Notes: generated by a model not told the origin, from the sequence alone. 64,000 nucleotides of DNA from Diploptera punctata (GCA_030220185.1 JASPKZ010003432.1:930001-994000); one strand, 5' to 3'; positions 20,163 through 29,980 are shown, counted from the stretch's first letter. Translations and numbers: made by a program.

Positions 20163-20200
<38 letters not shown>
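20163..20200. repeat. (ATT)n microsatellite
   Basis: About 12 units, following a CCAACCAACC tail. Confidence 0.93.
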
Positions 20201-20243
20201 GTACGATTTACAGTGGTATATATGAGAATGATAAGTCGTACAA

Positions 20244-20298
<55 letters not shown>
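20244..20298. repeat. (GA)n microsatellite
   Basis: GA dinucleotide array with one AAG interruption. Encoded RE repeats are artefacts. Confidence 0.93.
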
Positions 20299-20303
<5 letters not shown>

Positions 20304-20609
20304 AAAAATGTATTTCCAAATTATTATATAGGGAGGGGAAAAAACCAAATTAGGATAATTAAATTTTATTACGTATTAAGCCTGCAAAGGTCGGAATAGA
20401 ATAGAATACAATATTGTCACTAATATGGCAGGAAAACATAAGACGAGAATTAAAGCGTACAGTCCGCAAAACACGAAAAGTGGAGCACAATATGCCAAAT
20501 GAATTTAACAATTTTACTTCATAAAACTTAATCACATTGCATATAATTTGTCTAGCTTAACTATGATGTACTTCCCTCTTTAAATAAAAAGGTTTTAGAA
20601 TTACTTCAT
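20299..20609. other. No assignable feature
   Basis: AT-rich unique-looking sequence. Confidence 0.4.
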
Positions 20610-20790
20610 TACTTATTCTTTCTACGTGCACCAGCCTTCTTATTCTTACGATTTTAATACATTCTATAATATTGTCTTGTCTCAATAATTCATGCAATCT
20701 TCTCCATTCTCCTTCAATAAATACTGGGCCAAAACTTCACTGGATTATTTCTCTTTCAAAGGCATGAAGATTTATTCAATGGATGCTTTC
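20610..20790 (-). pseudogene. LINE-B-like tail fragment
   Basis: Minus strand contains SFGPVFIEGEWRRLHELLRQ, then NIIECIKIVRIRRLVHVERI. This resembles the IYGPV...G.WR...N.EL region of jockey/I-like LINE proteins such as the 39.1 kb copy. Short and single. Confidence 0.5.
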
Positions 20791-20817
20791 AACAATTATT
20801 ATTTTTATTATTCATTC

Positions 20818-21117
20818 CACGTCGCGATAGAACTACAAGGCCCTTAACTTTCAAATGTGTTAATCACAGGGATAAACGATTATCCAGTCGGTTTAGGTCA
20901 ACATGCCGGGTTCTCCAGCAGCTACAGTTGATTTTCTCAACCTGGAGCCAGTACTTATAGTAGCTACCCAATATTCCTCACAATCAGGGTGAGCACCGGA
21001 ATTGCACTGGCCGAAATTCCTGAGAAAATGTATTCCTCCATGGGGACTCGAACCAGCGCAAGTTCTGTACTCTGCACCAAGGCATCGCTACTGAAATCCC
21101 TTGCTACGACAGGGGAC
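20818..21117 (-). repeat. SINE-B copy
   Basis: Full layout on the minus strand: GTCCCCTGTCGTAGCAAGGG head, B box GGTTCGAGTCCCC, GGAATTTCGGCCAGTGC, AACCTGGAG reverse block, and the 3' CCTTGTAGTTCTATCGCG. An (ATT)n array flanks its 5' side. Confidence 0.85.
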
Positions 21118-21150
21118 ATTATTACAGTATTATTAACATTATCATTATCA

Positions 21151-21152
<2 letters not shown>

Positions 21153-21200
<48 letters not shown>
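21153..21200. repeat. (ATT)n microsatellite
   Basis: Sixteen units with degenerate ATC/ATT continuation to about 21285. Confidence 0.9.
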
Positions 21201-21289
21201 GTTGTCAGCAATATCATTAATATTATTGTCATCATTCCACTATTATTATAATTATTATCATCATTATTATTAACATTATCATTATTGAA

Positions 21290-21740
21290 TCGAAGTTGCT
21301 ATGTTTATAAAACATTGGTTGTCATCAATTATAAACTGAGATACAATAAACATTTATATCAACGATGATTTAATATGCACTTGAAGACGTGTCCGAGATA
21401 AGATGGTGGTGCGTGAATAAATCTTTTTTCTCCAGAGGTCATGAAGAAACTTTTCTTTTTTATTTGCTGCTGCCAAAGTTCCATGAAACGTGGAGTGGGA
21501 GATGTAATAAGTGTAATTGAGTCACGATACAGCACGAAGTATATAAACCTGCTATTACACGGGATATGTTTATTCTTAATTACTCTAACTAGAAGGTCGA
21601 TCCCGGTCATGGACTTAAAACTTCTTCAAATGACAATAAACTCACTACTTTTTGTTAATTACAAACCACTGTGTTAACACCTAGGGTGGTTGCAGCTAAA
21701 AGCTATAGAATGTTCCATCTCTCCGTGTGAGAAACTACAG
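21290..21740. other. No assignable feature
   Basis: Overlapping short frames on both strands; none has a recognisable motif. Confidence 0.4.
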
Positions 21741-21744
21741 ATTG

Positions 21745-22292
21745 ATTGAGAAATATGGCTATACGTTTGATCGCATTTTGTGACGAAAATATTATTTAAA
21801 ATATTATTATAAAAGGAAATATGGTGTTATTGGAAAGGGAATCCTTCAAATTACAATAGAACAAAACAAAACAAATCACTCCTCACGTGCAGCTTGGCGG
21901 GTTGATTTTTGTGGACTAGCGTCGAACGCCTCCAAAATTCTCTTCGTTGTTTCTGCATCCGTGCTAATGCGAGGCTTTCCAGGAGGTTTGATTTTCTGCA
22001 TCTTTCCCATTTCCAGCAGTCGTTTTCTCCACTTCCCCACAGTCGACGGCTGGAATGCTACGTTAAACTCACGTCTTGCGGCCTCACGATCATTAGCATA
22101 CGTTATTGTCGATGCAGCAATTGTAATTTGCTGTTGCATATTCAACGCCATTTTGACTAATGACGTAAGTTCTACACTGTTTTGTTTTATTCCATTGTTG
22201 TAATTTGAATAACTGCCTTTCCAACAGTAATTTTATATTTCCTGTAATGGTAATATGTTCATCACACAACGCGATCAAACGTATAGACATAT
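21745..22292 (-). mobile_element. Inverted-repeat transposon remnant with transposase N-terminus
   Basis: Imperfect arms of about 120-150 bp face each other: the left contains GGCTATACGTTTGATCGC and the right its complement, with AAGGAAATAT and TTCAAATTACAA blocks shared. Borders are approximate and no target duplication is certain. Inside is a helix-turn-helix fragment. Size (about 550 bp) and content indicate a non-autonomous derivative, probably of the Tc1/mariner group. Confidence 0.65.
21876..22151 (-). pseudogene. Transposase N-terminal helix-turn-helix fragment
   Basis: Frame MALNMQQQITIAASTITYAN, then REFNVAFQPSTVGKWRKRLL, then TTKRILEAFDASPQKSTRQA. The pattern of a first HTH, a basic linker (GKPRIS) and a second HTH with SP.KSTR.AARE is typical of the bipartite DNA-binding domain of Tc1/mariner-like transposases. 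The catalytic domain is missing. Confidence 0.65.
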
Positions 22293-22403
22293 TTATGATT
22301 CACCCCGAAGTAAGACATAATATAGAATTCCACTTGTATTTGTTATTTTTTGTACATTTTTACCGAATTTCAAAGGAATGAAGTTATTTTTTTTAAATAA
22401 TGT

Positions 22404-22416
22404 CTTCATCATTCCT
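22404..22416. repeat. Target-site duplication of SINE-C, left
   Basis: CTTCATCATTCCT, repeated with one mismatch at 22647-22659. Confidence 0.75.
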
Positions 22417-22646
22417 GGGGGCACGCGTAGCGTAGTGGTTAAGGCACTGACCCAAACCTTCTGGCGGCACTTTGGCCGTGGGGTCGACTCAGCCTCTAAC
22501 TGAAATGAGTACCAGGCGCTTGTTCTGGGGTAAAGGCAGCCATCCCGCAGGGCTGACATCAAATGCCGATTGTCCAGAAAAATGCGAGCCTTAACCTCCT
22601 ACTAAGATAGGGGCCTCCTGAGGCCTGTAGTGGGATCACTTTTTAC
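22417..22646 (+). repeat. SINE-C copy lacking the B-box region
   Basis: GGGGGCACGCGTAGCGTAGT head, then a direct jump to GACCCAAACCTTCTGGCGGC. About 55 bp covering the B box is deleted. The rest is well preserved: GTCGACTCAGCCTCTAAC, GCCGATTGTCCAGAAAAATG, GTAGTGGGATCAC. The head lacks the main internal Pol III element. Confidence 0.88.
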
Positions 22647-22767
22647 CTTCATCGTTCCTCCTAGTTTACAATGAAAATAATCGTGACAAATATTTGTGTA
22701 CAGTAGGTATTCGGCATCATGAAAAAAGTATGGTCGAGTAAGTTTAGCGAACATGCTCTGTCCATAC

Positions 22768-22990
22768 TCGTTAGGAGGTTAAGGCTCCAATATTCTGAGA
22801 CAATCGGCAGGAGATGCCAAGCAAGACATCAACCCTGCATGACGCCCAGTTTTACCCCCAGAACAATTATCCAGTACTCATTTCCATTACAGGCTGAGTC
22901 AAACGTAGGATCTCGGAGAAGGCGGTCAATTTAAAAATCCTGACCCTCATCGGAATTCAAACCCGCAATCTTCCTGCTTGCACCGTACGT
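22768..22990 (-). repeat. SINE-C copy, opposite orientation
   Basis: Reverse complement of CTCCTAACG... start, GACAATCGGCAGGAGATG, CAGAACAATTATCCAGTACT, and B-box region GGGTTTGAATTCC. It lies about 120 bp from a SINE-C on the other strand. Confidence 0.75.
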
Positions 22991-23014
22991 ACGGTATCCC
23001 TATAGTACTTATTG

Positions 23015-23165
23015 TATGTACTACTCAAAAATTCCTCACGATCGTGAGTGGGAACCGCATCATGCCAGCCGAAATTCAATGGCAAAATATCTTTCCTCAC
23101 AGAGTATCGAACCAATATATGCTTCGTATCTGTGATCCAAGAAATAGTGCCTTATACTGAGAATC
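23015..23165 (-). repeat. SINE-B 5' fragment, decayed
   Basis: Minus strand retains GGAATTTTTGAGTAGTAC, GAATTTCGGCTGGCATGATG and the approach to a B-box remnant near 23105. The 3' half is absent. Confidence 0.55.
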
Positions 23166-23423
23166 AAACTTGACTGAAGATGGAGAATAGACTATCAGTG
23201 CACCGCGGCGTCCCTCGACATTCTTTCAATATGCACGAGCGGAAAGGAAGAAGAGCTTCTACCGTATATTGTTCTGTACGTTCATCAAATGGGCAACATT
23301 ACAGGGCGGATCTGCTAAGTGATTGGTGACACACTGCGGTTCACCCGTATTTTCTTTATTTAACGCTGAATATCACTATAGTTCCCGTTTGTTTTAGCTA
23401 AAGTTTGAGTTTCATTCTTATTT

Positions 23424-23683
23424 GGAGGGTCTGATGCCAAAGTGAACCAACTACGTTTTTAATATTTTTCACAATTCAACTTTAAAGTATATTTTGAAAT
23501 ATAAAAATTAATAATGGCACGATCTTTTTTTTTCTCCTTATTGGTCACCATCTAACATATGGTGACCAATAAGGAAAAAAAAAATCATGCCATTATTAAT
23601 TTTTATATTTCAAAATATACTTTAAAGTTGAATTGTGAAAAATATTAAAAACGTAGTTGGTTCACTTTGGCATCAGACCCTCC
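23424..23683. repeat. Near-perfect long hairpin
   Basis: Two arms of about 128 bp match almost base for base (outer ends GGAGGGTCTGATGCCAAAGT and its complement; inner ends TTGGTCACCAT and its complement) around a 7-nt loop. No coding capacity. Flanks TTATTT/ATTTAT may be a small target duplication. Likely a foldback MITE or a recent inverted duplication. Confidence 0.9.
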
Positions 23684-23821
23684 ATTTATAGACGCTTTAA
23701 AAACGAAGGTCATATCGTGTCTCTAGTTATGATTTCAAAGATGCTATGGAATGGTGAATATGATTAAATGGATGCTGGTAATAAAATTCCATCGCAACGT
23801 TTACCTCGATATTGAGGGTAC

Positions 23822-24246
23822 CCAGAGAAACCCTCCATGGTATATTTACCTTGTCGTGGTGCAGTGGCTTGCATGCTTAAATGACCCCGAGTACATTGCT
23901 GCCGAAAGGGTTACCCATGCCGTACATGTCAAAGGTGATAAGCCAGACGAAAAAAGTACCTTGGTCGAAAGAGTGACGATCTTTCACCGTAAAAATACAA
24001 CCGGCAAGAAACGCGGACATGGGTTCCAATAGGGTAAAATTCTCTGGGGGTAAAATAGTCCCCATTCGGTTCTTCGGGCGGGACTACATCTGGGAATCGA
24101 TGCCAAAGGCTCAAGAGAAGTAAATTATACAGTGGATGATTGGAAAACATTAGCTCAGAATAGAGATGTATGCAGAGCTTGTGTCCACGAGGCCATAAAC
24201 CTCTGGGTTCGATAGAGCCAGTGAGTTAGTTGGTTGGTTGAGAGTA
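23822..24246 (+). mobile_element. LINE-A copy with 5' region joined to 3' end
   Basis: The left 240 bp (CCATGGTATATTTACCTTGT, GTAAAATTCTCTGGGGG, TAAAATAGTCCCCATTCGG) looks like a LINE 5' leader; I recall similar leaders upstream of RTE-like endonuclease frames. The right 140 bp is the LINE-A 3' end (GATTGGAAAACATTAGCTCA through GGTTCGATAGAGCCAGTGAG and a GTTG tail). The entire endonuclease and reverse transcriptase are missing between them. Confidence 0.7.
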
Positions 24247-24685
24247 ACCAGAGAAAAGCTCAGGTTATAGAGAATTCCGAAGGAATGACGCCATTGAGGC
24301 TGTTAATTATACAACAATGTGCAAATGGGTAATAACTTATGGTAATGTATGTTTTCACTGCAGTCCGACACTTTTAGAGAAGCTTGCATCAGAAATTGAG
24401 TTTCTCCAATATAACATTAGTATATGTTCCTTGAACCATCAAATTGGGGAAATGAATCTGTCTTACAGGGGAATTTGCTTAGTTTACGTAGTTCGTCTGG
24501 GTGTCGTATTTTTTTTAAATTTTATTTCCCGAACATCTACTATATCTTAAACGTTACTGCTTAAGCCAACTCTCTCGATAATAAATTAATTTTGTTTAGT
24601 CAAGATAGGCAAAAGAAAGAGCAACAAAGTATACTATTGAGTTTAAACTTGAAGCAAACGGGAACAATTTTGTATGTTACAGTTT
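24247..24685. other. No assignable feature
   Basis: Short open frames only. Confidence 0.4.
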
Positions 24686-24689
24686 TATA

Positions 24690-25276
24690 CAGGGTGTTTC
24701 GAAATTCAATGCTCAAACAGCTAGGTATGATGCAGAAGGCAAAAACAAATATATTTTGTTAAATAACCATGTGTCGGAAATTCGTACGTATTGAGTACGG
24801 AGCATGCGAAAGTAATACGGGAGTGCAGAAATGTGCTAGTCGATCGTGGATTGAAGTAAATGTACGATAATCCGGACATCTTCGTGCAGGGTAACGTACG
24901 CGGTACATTCTCTGGGCTTGCCGACTATTACCCTCAGCCGCACCATAGACAAAGGGCATGTCTCACAGTTCTCTCCATGAGTAGCGTTCCATGTTGATGC
25001 TTAGTCCGTTACACAGTTACTAGTGCTGTTTACTTACTCAGTGTCGAAATATGGCATCACAATGCACTGCACACTTCAAATCAAGTACAGTATTTAGTGT
25101 AATGGATTTGTAAAAATAATTGCTCATTTAATATCTCCTCCACTCTCGTACTATCTTCGCATGCTCAGTACTCAATACGTATGAATTTCCGACACATGGT
25201 TATTTAACAAAATATATTCGTTTTTGCCTTCTGCATCATACCTAGCAGTTTGATCATTGAATTTCGAAACACCCTG
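24690..25276 (-). mobile_element. TIR transposon remnant with DUF4817-like HTH
   Basis: Ends CAGGGTGTTTCGAAATTC and the exact complement, with TATA on both flanks. Inverted arms of about 150 bp share GCTAGGTATGATGCAGAAGG-like and ACCATGTGTCGGAAATTC. The core holds only a transposase N-terminal segment. About 590 bp long, non-autonomous. TA-type target and the protein fragment favour the Tc1/mariner superfamily. Confidence 0.85.
24759..24959 (-). pseudogene. DUF4817-like helix-turn-helix of a transposase
   Basis: MPFVYGAAEGNSRQAQRMYR, VRYPARRCPDYRTFTSIHDR. This matches the pattern Y..A..N...A.R.Y.ERYP.RR.PD..TF..I..RL of the DUF4817 DNA-binding domain found at the N-terminus of many insect transposases. 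The catalytic part is gone, and the last 25 residues run into the inverted arm and are not part of the original protein. Confidence 0.8.
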
Positions 25277-25298
25277 TATAATGTATTTAAATGTGTGA

Positions 25299-25359
<61 letters not shown>
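25299..25359. repeat. (AC)n-(AT)n compound microsatellite
   Basis: About 17 AC units followed by about 13 AT units. Confidence 0.95.
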
Positions 25360-25387
25360 CAGTCACACATAGAAATACATTTTAAAA

Positions 25388-26080
25388 TGGAAATAAACAA
25401 CTGACAAATGTGGGAAATTTTGAGGACGTGGCGGAATTAAAATACCTAGGAACAATAATCACAAATGGGAATGAGATGTATGATATGCTCAAAGAAATTA
25501 AACATAGGCTTAAATCTGGAAATGCGTGCTATTATGCATTTCAGAGACTATTGATGTCTCAACTCCTTTCAATAAAACGTTAAACTGAAAATACATAAAA
25601 CTATTATTCTACTGGTTACATTACATGGATACGAAACATGAACTCTTACTTTAAGGAAGGAAAGGAGATTACGAGTATTTGAGAATAAAGTTTCTTAGGA
25701 AAAATTTTTGGACCAAAGAGAGACGAACAGACAGGTGAATGGAGAAGATTACATAGCAGGGAACGACATGGTCTTTACAGGAAGCGAGATGTAATAAAAA
25801 CAGTTAAGTCCCGTAGATTGCGATGGGCAGGATATGTGGCACTAATGGGGAATGAAAGACGTGCATGGAAGCTTCTGGTAGGAAAATCTGAGGGAAAAAC
25901 GCCCGAGTTGGTAGGCCAAGAATGAGGTGAAAGAACAGCATTAACCAAGGTTTGAGGGAAGTAGATTATACAGGGAATGATTGGAAAACATCTCAGGATA
26001 CGGATGTAGGGAGAGCTTATGTCCGTGTGGTCATGAATCTACGGGTTCGATAGTGCCAATGAGTGAGTGAGTGAGTGTAC
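25388..26080 (+). pseudogene. LINE-A C-terminal 690 bp
   Basis: Encodes, across several frames, NFEDVAELKYLGTIITNGNE (the post-YADD F.YLG motif), NACYYAFQRLLMSQLLS, RRLRVFENKVS, GEWRRLHSRE and RRLRWAGYVALMGNERRAWK. It then reaches GRPRMR.KNSINQGLREVDY and the 3' UTR with a GTGA tail. Truncated at the 5' end, with small frameshifts. Second-longest LINE-A in the window. Confidence 0.88.
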
Positions 26081-26487
26081 AGTTTACACGACATATTCAA
26101 GTTTTCTGTAACACATTTCGATATGAAATGATTGTACTTCTGAGATTGTTGTTAAAGAAACATCCGTAATAACTAGATCATTACAGAATCAAAGTACACG
26201 CAATGAAACAAGTTGTCCTGTCATTAATACTAACTCTATATCTCTAATCGTTATTTGGATTTATCTTAATTAACCTGCAAATTATCGCCACAACCAAAAT
26301 GTAGTTATTACTCTTTCCTCAAAACGCAATTCATGCATAGAAAGTATCTTTCATCTAACGCCGACATTAATGAATTCAAAATACCATACGTCTTTATTCG
26401 ATAGCATCGCAAAATTCATGGCGAACTCCATCAAACTGAAAAAAGCACAAACATGTATAGATTTGCTTAATTTAATCCCCATTAATG
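26081..26487. other. No assignable feature
   Basis: Unique-looking AT-rich sequence. Confidence 0.4.
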
Positions 26488-26815
26488 TCGGCCGCGGTGT
26501 ACTACTGGTTATGCTCCTTGCCTCTGGTCCCGAGGGTCCCGGAGGTACTTTAAACCGTGGGTCCCGAGTCTGAAGATTTTCAGGCTCGTAAAAGATCCTT
26601 AAGCCTGAATGAAAAGGCCTCTAAGCAAAATTTACCGAATTTTCCCGTCCTAGTACTACCTTGGTTTCCTATATGTCAGTATGAGGCGGAACGCTGATCA
26701 CGCACCACTCAAATGACATCTATACGAAAACAAGTGTAACTAAATTAGTATGGTTCAAATGCCTCCCTGTAGGCGGAGAGCGCCTAAATCTCTGTTAAGG
26801 GAAAACATGGGCTTA
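26488..26815 (+). repeat. SINE-A copy, TACAA-tail subfamily, internally deleted
   Basis: GGCCGCGGTGTACTACTGG head jumps over the B-box tail and GATGGATTTTT block (about 85 bp missing) to ACTTTAAACCGTGGGTCCCG. The 3' section GTCAGTATGAGGCGGAACGC and CTAAATCTCTGTTAAGGG is identical in type to the 32.9 kb copy. Confidence 0.88.
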
Positions 26816-26916
26816 CAAGAAGATAATCCCTATTAATGCTCGCTATAATATCTAAAATCGTAAATACATGAAATTGTACTATTATTATATATAGCCTGAA
26901 TAACAGATCTTTATGA

Positions 26917-27117
26917 AAATTTTAAGCGACCTTCATCGATCTAAATAATAGACCTATTTTAATTGTCTAAAAGGTGTTACTTTGAGGCAATGTGCTAACC
27001 ACATGTCATTCGTTGACATCTGTAAGTAAGCATAACTAAATTAAGTTGACTAAGAAACTCTCTCTAGGAATAACCGGGAATAATCCTTGTCCCCACACGG
27101 GACATATGAGGTGTATA
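26917..27117 (+). repeat. SINE-A 3' half
   Basis: TTTTAAGCGACCTTCATC, CACATGTCATTCGTTGACAT, GCATAACTAAATTAAGTTG, ending CACACGGGACATATG. Confidence 0.7.
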
Positions 27118-27123
27118 CATACA

Positions 27124-27136
27124 TATATTGTTAGAT
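27124..27136. repeat. Target-site duplication of SINE-D, left
   Basis: TATATTGTTAGAT, repeated exactly at 27527-27539. Confidence 0.88.
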
Positions 27137-27526
27137 TTTTTTTTCAAATGCCCCAGGTTTGTCTTTCGACATTCCTGGTTTCTCTCCTGGCATGGCGTAC
27201 TTGTAACCCACTTCTGAGGCTGGGGCGTCTGGAAGGCGGAGTTACGTTGCCCCGTTGATATGATGGGTGATGATGATGATGATGATAATGGTGCGCCAGG
27301 AGAGTCCCTAATCCTAAGCTTAACCTAAGATGAATATGAATGATGATGATTGCGATGGCCATACGATTTCGGGGACCGTTTGGGCCTTAGTTTTCCTGAC
27401 ATTTGTCTTACAGGCGAGGAAAACCTCGATAATAACCTCACCCAGAAAAACTGTCCCGACCGGGGAACGAACCCGGGCCCGCTGCGTGACAAGGCAGCAC
27501 GCTACCCCGAGACCACAGCGGTGAAC
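27137..27526 (-). repeat. SINE-D full-length copy, spacer-tail subtype
   Basis: Minus strand: CACCGCTGTGGTCTCGGGGT head, B box GGGTTCGTTCCCC, AGACAAATGTCAGGAAAACT, CATC linker, CTTAGGTTAAGCTTAGGATT, GATATCAACGGGGCAACGTA and a tail ending in TTTGAAAAAAAA before the target duplication. Exact 13-bp flanks make it the reference copy for this subtype. Confidence 0.93.
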
Positions 27527-27658
27527 TATATTGTTAGATATAAGTTCTAACAATTAATAAAATATTGGCTCTCTTAAATGAAAAATAAGGATTCAATTTT
27601 AGAACTTCAAGAAGCAGGCAAATCGGGGTTCAAGTGACGATGGGGTAAGGAGATTTAA

Positions 27659-27862
27659 AATGGTTCAAACCTTCTATCCCTAAATGTCCCTGAGGTCAAC
27701 TCAGCCTCTAACTGAAATGTGTATAGACGCTTGTTCTGGATGTAAAGTCGGCCGTCTCACAGGGCTGATAGCCTGGATGATATCTCGTGACAGAAAGGTG
27801 CGAGCCTCAACCTCCAACTTATCATAAGAGCCTCCCAAGGAATGCAGTGATATAACTTTGCT
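27659..27862 (+). repeat. SINE-C copy, 5'-truncated
   Basis: GTCAACTCAGCCTCTAACTG, ACGCTTGTTCTGG, GTCTCACAGGGCTGATAG, GCGAGCCTCAACCTCC. Confidence 0.75.
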
Positions 27863-27954
27863 TTTTTTTAGAACTTCTAGGAGAAATATTTTCTTCACGT
27901 GAGCTTTTTTTAAAATAAACTTCACTTCATTATGCGACAGACGTATGAGTCAGT

Positions 27955-28238
27955 TAGCCTACCAATCAGCCGGTGGTCTCATATCCACTCGTCTTATTTA
28001 CAGAGGTGAACAATTATCCAGCCAGTACAGTACTGACATGTGGTAAGCATATCCGAACCGCCAGCTGTTTTCTCAACCTGTAGCTGCTACCCAAATTCCT
28101 CATCCTGCTGAGTAGTCGCAAGTCCCATACTAGCCGAAATTCCACAAGAAAATGTCTTCCCTCCCATGAGGACTCGATCCAGCGCAACTCACGTAGCTTT
28201 GCTCCAAGGCATGATTCAGCTCGGCTACCATGTGGTAC
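27955..28238 (-). repeat. SINE-B copy
   Basis: Minus strand: CACATGGTAGCCGAGCTGAA head, B box GGATCGAGTCCTC, TTTCTTGTGGAATTTCGGCT, CAGCTACAGGTTGAGAAAAC, and the 3' GCCGGCTGATTGGTAGGC. Confidence 0.82.
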
Positions 28239-28306
28239 TGTACCTATTTATAAGGATAGTATGAAATGGTGAATATGATGAAATGAACCCTGACAATTAA
28301 ACTCCA

Positions 28307-28593
28307 GGGGGCATAAGATAGCGTAGTAGGTTAAGGCAATACGGCCCATGCCAAAAAGTACGGGGTTCGAGTTATGATCGAGTCAGAAAGTCTAAACATT
28401 CTGGCGACACCAAATCCTTGGAGTCTAATCACCTTCCAGCGGAAATCAGTGCAGGAGGCTTGTTCTCGGAATGAAGACGTCCGTCACGCAGGGCTGATAT
28501 CTCGTGCCGATTGTGTAGAAAATTGGGAGACTTAACCTCCTACGAGTACTACCACAATGACATCCTCTGACCAGTAATGGGATCACTTTATTT
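28307..28593 (+). repeat. SINE-C copy, near full length
   Basis: GGGGGCATAAGATAGCGTAG head, B box GGGGTTCGAGTTATG, AATCACCTTCCAGCGGAAAT, GTCCGTCACGCAGGGCTGAT and a 3' GGGATCACTTTA. Diverged but complete. Confidence 0.82.
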
Positions 28594-28599
28594 TAAAGG

Positions 28600-28714
28600 A
28601 ATTCCAACCATGTATTTACCTTGACCATTGAGGAAATCAGGTTGGTCAACACGAAGGATTGAACCTGGGAGCTCTTGAATACGAGTCTTAAATGCTACCA
28701 CAAGAGCCAAGTCT
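28600..28714 (-). repeat. tRNA-like SINE head, other family
   Basis: Minus strand: TTGGCTCTTGTGGTAGCAT (A-box-like), then CCCAGGTTCAATCC (B box) and a GGTAAATACATGGTTGGAAT end. One copy only in this window. Confidence 0.5.
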
Positions 28715-28938
28715 TCTATGTAGTTATTAGTCTATGATAATGGCAGTTGTATGCAATTTTGTTGTGTGACTTCATCTATAATTTCAGTTGAAGTAAATAA
28801 CATTGGCAAGTCCAAGATGCGCAACTCAATGGTGTTAGAAGAAAGCTTAAATCACCCATTTATTGCTGTGACCTAATGGAACATTTGCTATGTTAAGTAA
28901 CACTGAGCAACAAAAAAGAAACTTTTTTGTCTCGGAAA

Positions 28939-29406
28939 GAATAAATAATAGTTAAAAAACTAACACAACACGCTTTGTTAGACAACCGAATTAAAAAATG
29001 AAAAATAATTTTAATCTCCAATACGCTTGGGATAAATTAAAATGGTCAACAAAAAAATCACCTCCAACACATTTAGAATAAAACTATAGTTATCTACAAA
29101 AAAATTTACCATCAAAAGCGTGGGGTGCTCTATATCAATTAATATAATTGATAATAAACAGATATTGGTAAAAGTAAAGTCTCTAAGAAGAAAATGTAAA
29201 ACCATAAAAAGCACTCCACGCTTTTGATGGTAATTTTTTTTGTAGATAACTATAGTTTTATTCTGAATGTGTTGGAGATGATTTTTATGTTGACCACTTT
29301 AATTTTATCTCAAGAGTGTTGGAAATTTAAATTATTTTTTTTCATTTTCTAGCTCGGTTTTCTAATAAAGCGTATTGTTTTAGTTTTTTAAGCTATTATT
29401 TATTTC
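28939..29406. mobile_element. Foldback element with about 200-bp arms
   Basis: The left arm from GAATAAATAATAG to ACCATCAAAAGCGTGGGGTG is matched in reverse by 29205-29406 (CACTCCACGCTTTTGATGGT to CTATTATTTATTTC). Arms are about 85-90% alike and a 70-bp spacer separates them. No coding frame and no shared Pol III motif. Confidence 0.82.
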
Positions 29407-29504
29407 TTATTTTTTAGTTTTAATAATTTACAGAATAAGATAACAATGTAAATATCTTTAAATTCGATACTATTGTAGTATGAGCTAAAAGTAATACTCT
29501 CTTA

Positions 29505-29606
29505 AAAAAAGAATTCTCCGGGCCGGATTTGAACCAGTGACCTGTGATTACTGAAATTATATACCACTACAGTCTACCGCTCTACCAACTGAGCTCTTAC
29601 AACGAT
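29505..29606 (-). tRNA. tRNA-Tyr(GTA)-like sequence with intron, probably a pseudogene
   Basis: Minus strand shows AGCTCAGTTGGTAGAGC (A box and intact D arm), GACTGTAG (GTA anticodon context of tRNA-Tyr), an intron-like TGGTATATAATTTCAG, then CTGGTTCAAATCCGGC (B box) and a T-run terminator just downstream (TTCTTTTTTTAAG). The acceptor stem halves do not pair and the anticodon stem is poor, so it is likely non-functional as tRNA. It may be a tRNA-derived SINE seed. Confidence 0.6.
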
Positions 29607-29696
29607 TGACTAAAAAGTTGATGAGTCCGCAACCTATTTTACCGGTTTTCATTTTTTTTATTTTCTAATGATTCTGGCCAGGATTTTAGAAGAAAG

Positions 29697-29980
29697 CGTG
29701 TCTCCATGGGGGAAGAAACTTTCTCATGAAATTTCGGTCAATAAGGGACCGGTGCCCCCTGCATTGTGAGGAATTTGGGTAGTTACAATAAGTAACGGCT
29801 CTAGGTTGAGAAAACCAGCTATAACTGCTGGAGGACCCGATATGCTGACCATATGTCACTCCTACACTGGCAGGATGTTAGATGATGGTCTATCTCTGTG
29901 ATTGACACATGTAGATGTAGGGCTAGTAGCCGGCTGGTTGGCCAAGGGCCTGTCGGGCCATGGAGTTTATTTTAATGTCT
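29697..29980 (+). repeat. SINE-B copy truncated by duplication breakpoint
   Basis: Lacks the tRNA-like head. Otherwise close to consensus: GAATTTGGGTAGTTACAATA, GACATG-like block and 3' GGCCATGGAGTTTATTTT. It shares private changes with the 33.8-34.2 kb copy. Confidence 0.88.
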
